From the NCBI RefSeq assembly GCF_019396345.1, contig NZ_JAHKRM010000013.1:62001-126000 (forward strand): a stretch of 64,000 nucleotides of DNA, in the 5' to 3' direction. This DNA comes from Nonomuraea guangzhouensis (GTDB taxonomy: Bacteria > Actinomycetota > Actinomycetes > Streptosporangiales > Streptosporangiaceae). The notes beneath the pieces are model-generated. The model ran no database searches. It was not told where the DNA came from and was given only the letters and a program-made list of their open reading frames with translations. This document shows, piece after piece, positions 61,578-64,000 of the stretch (the first letter of the stretch is position 1; each line of letters begins with the position of its first letter). A program made the position numbers and the translations under genes.

Positions 61578-62200
61578 GGAAGCGACCCGGCCGATCGTTC
61601 GCACCGCCGCTCGACCTGCGCTTCATCGACCTGTTCATGGCCATCGTCCTGGCGCTGTCCTTCGTGGCGATCATGCTGACCGTCGTGGCGCGGATGCTGC
61701 CGACGGACGTCGCCTCGCCGCCCGTGCGGCAGGAGAAGAGCGTGGCCCAGCTGAAGAAGCAGCTCGACGCCGCCGTGGTGGCCAAGCAGAAGGCCGAGGC
61801 CGAGCTCCGCACCACGCAGGCGCAGATCGCCGAGCAGACCGCCTTCGCCCTGCCGTGGTGGCTGATCGGGTTCTGTGCTCTGCTCGGTGTGCTCACCGTG
61901 TTCATGACCTGGCGTATTCGGCTGTGGAACAAGGGGAATCTGCCGCGGCTGCGGAGCTGGCTGATGGTCACCGTGGTGGTGGCCGCGGTCACGGTGGTGA
62001 TCAGGTCGCTGAGCGACAGTGACGGCAATCTGCTGCTCGCCGAGATCCCCTGGTGGGCGGCCGACGCCCTCTGTCTTGGGCTGTTGCTGGTCGCGTACGT
62101 GTTGATCTCCGACATCCGGGCCAGCCACGCCACGCTCGGCGAGATCAGGGTGCGGTCTCTCGGGCCACCATCGGCTTCGCCTCCCAGCGCTTCGCGTTAG
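61574..62200 (+). CDS. ExbD/MotB-like partner with unusual multi-helix architecture
   Basis: A 208-residue protein. The first helix, LRFIDLFMAIVLALSFVAIML, carries the lone Asp of the ExbD/MotB proton relay (compare FIDVMLVLLI). Then a coiled coil (VAQLKKQLDAAVVAKQKAEAELRTTQAQ, about 57-84) and three more helices (about 93-116, 124-142, 156-178). No OmpA-like or TonB-dependent periplasmic domain is present, so the force-bearing end is unlike MotB or ExbD. It is likely the partner of the preceding gene. Confidence 0.68.
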   Translation: MRKRPGRSFAPPLDLRFIDLFMAIVLALSFVAIMLTVVARMLPTDVASPPVRQEKSVAQLKKQLDAAVVAKQKAEAELRTTQAQIAEQTAFALPWWLIGFCALLGVLTVFMTWRIRLWNKGNLPRLRSWLMVTVVVAAVTVVIRSLSDSDGNLLLAEIPWWAADALCLGLLLVAYVLISDIRASHATLGEIRVRSLGPPSASPPSASR

Positions 62201-62265
62201 TGGGTGGGAGGGACTTGACCAGCTAATAGCCATCACTTTTCGTGCTTGTGATGTAACAATGAGTC

Positions 62266-63162
62266 ATGCCATCTCCTCCACATGACACCCTCGTCAAGCT
62301 GTTCTCCTGCCGACCTCAACTGGCGGTGGAGATCATGCGTGACTTCCTGGGGGTGGACCTGCCCGCCACTCCGCTGGTCCGACTGGAGAAAGCCACCTTC
62401 AATACCCGGCCTTCCGACGATATCGAGGCCGACCTGGTCGTCGTGCTGGGGCCACCGCGGCCTCCTGCCCACGCCATCATCGTGGAGATCCAGCAGGACA
62501 AGTCCAAGGCTCCCCAGCAGCTGGCTCGCTACGCCGCCGCCCTGTGGCTGATGCTGGGCTGCGATGTCTCGGTCTTGGTCGTCTGCCCCGACCGTGCGGC
62601 CGCGGCCTACTACGCGCAGCCGGTCGAGTCCGGGCTGACCGGCTACCGCCTGCAACCCTGGGTGCTGGGGCCGGATGACATTCCGGCGATCATCGACCCT
62701 CAGGAGGCCGCCGCCCACCCGGATCTCGCGGCCATGTCGGTCATGGTCCACGGCCGCAACCCCAAGGTCCTCGAGGCGTTCACCGCTGCGTTGGCTGGCG
62801 TGGACGATGAACACGCTCCGGATTACTTCGAATACGCTTACAGCATGTCCGCGCCCGAGATTCGCCGTCTTATGGAGGAGATCATGAAGTCCGCGTCCAC
62901 CGAATGGCCGGTCTACAGTCCCTTCGCCCGCGAGCACTTCGGCCGCGGCAAGGCAGAAGGCATGGCAGAAGGCAAGACGGAGGGCAAGACCGAAGAGGCT
63001 GGCAGGTCGGTGCTGCTCGTGCTGGCTGCCCGTGGCTTCGACGTTCCCGACGACATTCGCGACCGGATCACCACCTGCGCGGACCTTGAACAACTCGAAA
63101 CCTGGCTTGCCCGAGCGGCCACCGCCCACACCCTTCAAGGTTTGTTCGACGAAGTGGGCTGA
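62266..63162 (+). CDS. Rpn-family PD-(D/E)XK nuclease-like protein
   Basis: A 298-residue protein. PPHDTLVKLFSCRPQLAVEIMRDFLG starts it; EADLVVVLGPPRPPAHAIIVEIQQDK supplies the Asp and ExQ of the nuclease core; ARYAAALWLMLGCDVSVLVVCPDRAAAAYYA follows. A GKAEGMAEGKTEGKTEEA linker near 230 is the mark of Rpn/DUF4351-like proteins. Rpn proteins promote recombination and can act as toxins against phage. 65 bases separate it from the preceding operon, so co-regulation is possible. Confidence 0.85.
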   Translation: MPSPPHDTLVKLFSCRPQLAVEIMRDFLGVDLPATPLVRLEKATFNTRPSDDIEADLVVVLGPPRPPAHAIIVEIQQDKSKAPQQLARYAAALWLMLGCDVSVLVVCPDRAAAAYYAQPVESGLTGYRLQPWVLGPDDIPAIIDPQEAAAHPDLAAMSVMVHGRNPKVLEAFTAALAGVDDEHAPDYFEYAYSMSAPEIRRLMEEIMKSASTEWPVYSPFAREHFGRGKAEGMAEGKTEGKTEEAGRSVLLVLAARGFDVPDDIRDRITTCADLEQLETWLARAATAHTLQGLFDEVG

Positions 63163-63341
63163 GTGCGGGGCGTCTGGTCGGCGGCGGGCCCGACCACCTG
63201 CTCCGTACGATGACCATGACCGGACCCCGGTTCTGGATCGGCGGACCAGACCACTCCGGAACATCACGCTGTCTCTGGACCATTGTCGCGCGTCCGGAGC
63301 CAATCTAGCGCTTGGGTGAGGGATCGTGTAATGATGTAATC

Positions 63342-63791
63342 ATGGAAACTCTCTTTGAGCACGCGGGCGGCCAAGAAGGGCTCCACAGGTTCATCGACAT
63401 CTTCTACGGGAGTCTCTTATCCGACCCACTGCTCCAGCCATTGTTCGGCGAAGGACTTCCGCAGCACGTGGCGCATCTGACGGCCTTCACCGCCGAGACC
63501 TTTGGCGGGCCCGACACTTTCTCCCTGGAAATGGGCGGGTTTTCCAGGCTGATCGATGCGCATCGGGGGCTGAAGATCACTGAGGCGCAGCGGCAGCGGT
63601 TCGTCGAGCTGTACATGGCGGCCGCTGACCAGGCGGAGCTGCCCGACGACGCGCCTTTCCGGGAGGCGCTGCGGTCCCATGTGGAGTTCGGGTCGAAGGT
63701 GGCGATGCAGAACTCTCACGCCGAAACCGACGACCAGCTTCACCCGCTTCGGGAGGTTCCGCAGTGGGGGTGGTCCGAGCCGGGTCAGTAG
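63342..63791 (+). CDS. truncated haemoglobin, group II type
   Basis: A 149-residue globin. LFEHAGGQEGLHRFIDIFYGSLLSDPLLQPLFG is the A-B-C-E part with the Tyr; HVAHLTAFTAETFGGP supplies the haem-facing His region; SHVEFGSKVAMQNSH follows, and the C-terminus is VPQWGWSEPG as in group II proteins. Binds oxygen, NO or other ligands. The ATG at 63342 fits the family. It is a single gene. Confidence 0.88.
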   Translation: METLFEHAGGQEGLHRFIDIFYGSLLSDPLLQPLFGEGLPQHVAHLTAFTAETFGGPDTFSLEMGGFSRLIDAHRGLKITEAQRQRFVELYMAAADQAELPDDAPFREALRSHVEFGSKVAMQNSHAETDDQLHPLREVPQWGWSEPGQ

Positions 63792-64000
63792 TTTTCACCG
63801 TCGCGAGCCACTCCGACGAGTTCTCCCCGTCACCTGGGCGGCAGGCGAACAACTCTCTTGGAAAGTCGTCGAAAGGGTGGCGGCCGCCCAGGCCCGGGCC
63901 TGGGCGGGTTTTCGGGCAACTGCGATCAGCGCAAAGCCCGTGGTCCGCGTCGCGAACCCTACCTGTGCTGTAGCAGCAGGGTGAATAACACATTGGTGGC
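63792..64000. other. end of window, nothing recognised
   Basis: No supported gene or RNA. Frames on both strands look compositional; a gene reaching in from beyond 64000 cannot be excluded. Confidence 0.4.

Noticed and set aside
60714..62200. Calling the motor pair a Zorya defence system
   Set aside because: No zorC, zorD, zorE, zorF or zorG-like gene adjoins, and the partner lacks the OmpA-like domain of ZorB.

Overview
The window is chromosomal DNA of a very GC-rich actinomycete. Frequent GTG starts, four-base overlaps between operon genes, F420-dependent (LLM-class) oxidoreductases, an AfsR-type regulator, ECF41 and other ECF sigma factors, and MsiK-style carbohydrate ABC transporters without their own ATPase all point that way. 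Gene content and composition fit Streptosporangiales (Nonomuraea-like), but that placement is an inference.

Layout. 0-2.1 kb: end of a Clp-N gene, an ECF41 sigma factor, a tRNA-Ala(GGC) with a long repeat-rich 3' tail, and a broken TnsA-like transposon gene. 2.1-20.7 kb: mixed metabolic and regulatory genes. These include a TetR/F420-oxidoreductase pair facing each other across two copies of a 17-bp palindrome, a 949-residue AfsR/SARP-NB-ARC-TPR regulator divergent from a redox operon, a truncated peptidylarginine-deiminase remnant, a Tat lipoprotein intradiol dioxygenase and a duplicated Phd/YefM-like antitoxin.

20.8-40.6 kb is the most coherent part: two facing operons for L-arabinofuranoside use. 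On the minus strand are a solute-binding lipoprotein, two permeases, a GH127 beta-L-arabinofuranosidase and a 1335-residue secreted multidomain CAZyme, controlled by a divergent LacI regulator. On the plus strand are a second LacI regulator, a YtfQ-like binding protein, a two-domain ATPase, two permeases, then araB, araD and araA. Four near-identical LacI-type operators mark the second unit; the last overlaps the araB start codon. The proposed logic is extracellular trimming, import, cytosolic GH127 cleavage, then isomerase, kinase and epimerase to D-xylulose 5-phosphate.

40.6-51.3 kb: an alditol-oxidase-like flavoenzyme, small oxidoreductases, three regulators with visible operators, a methyltransferase, a GlxA-type regulator, a two-gene type III polyketide synthase/methyltransferase unit and a vWA lipoprotein. 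51.4-57.4 kb: a second tRNA-Ala(GGC) with a tail homologous to the first, then a graveyard of gene fragments (XRE antitoxin, IS3 transposase, cutA, HAD hydrolase, CocE-like hydrolase) surrounding a low-GC STAND/TPR protein and a hypothetical gene. 57.4-63.8 kb: an ECF sigma factor with its CU044_5270-type partner, an HEPN/MNT toxin-antitoxin pair whose antitoxin carries a winged helix, a MotA/ExbB-like plus ExbD-like motor pair of unusual design, an Rpn-type nuclease and a truncated haemoglobin. The STAND/TPR protein, HEPN/MNT, motor pair and nuclease between 52.9 and 63.2 kb resemble a loose defence island; this is the best place to look for an undescribed system.
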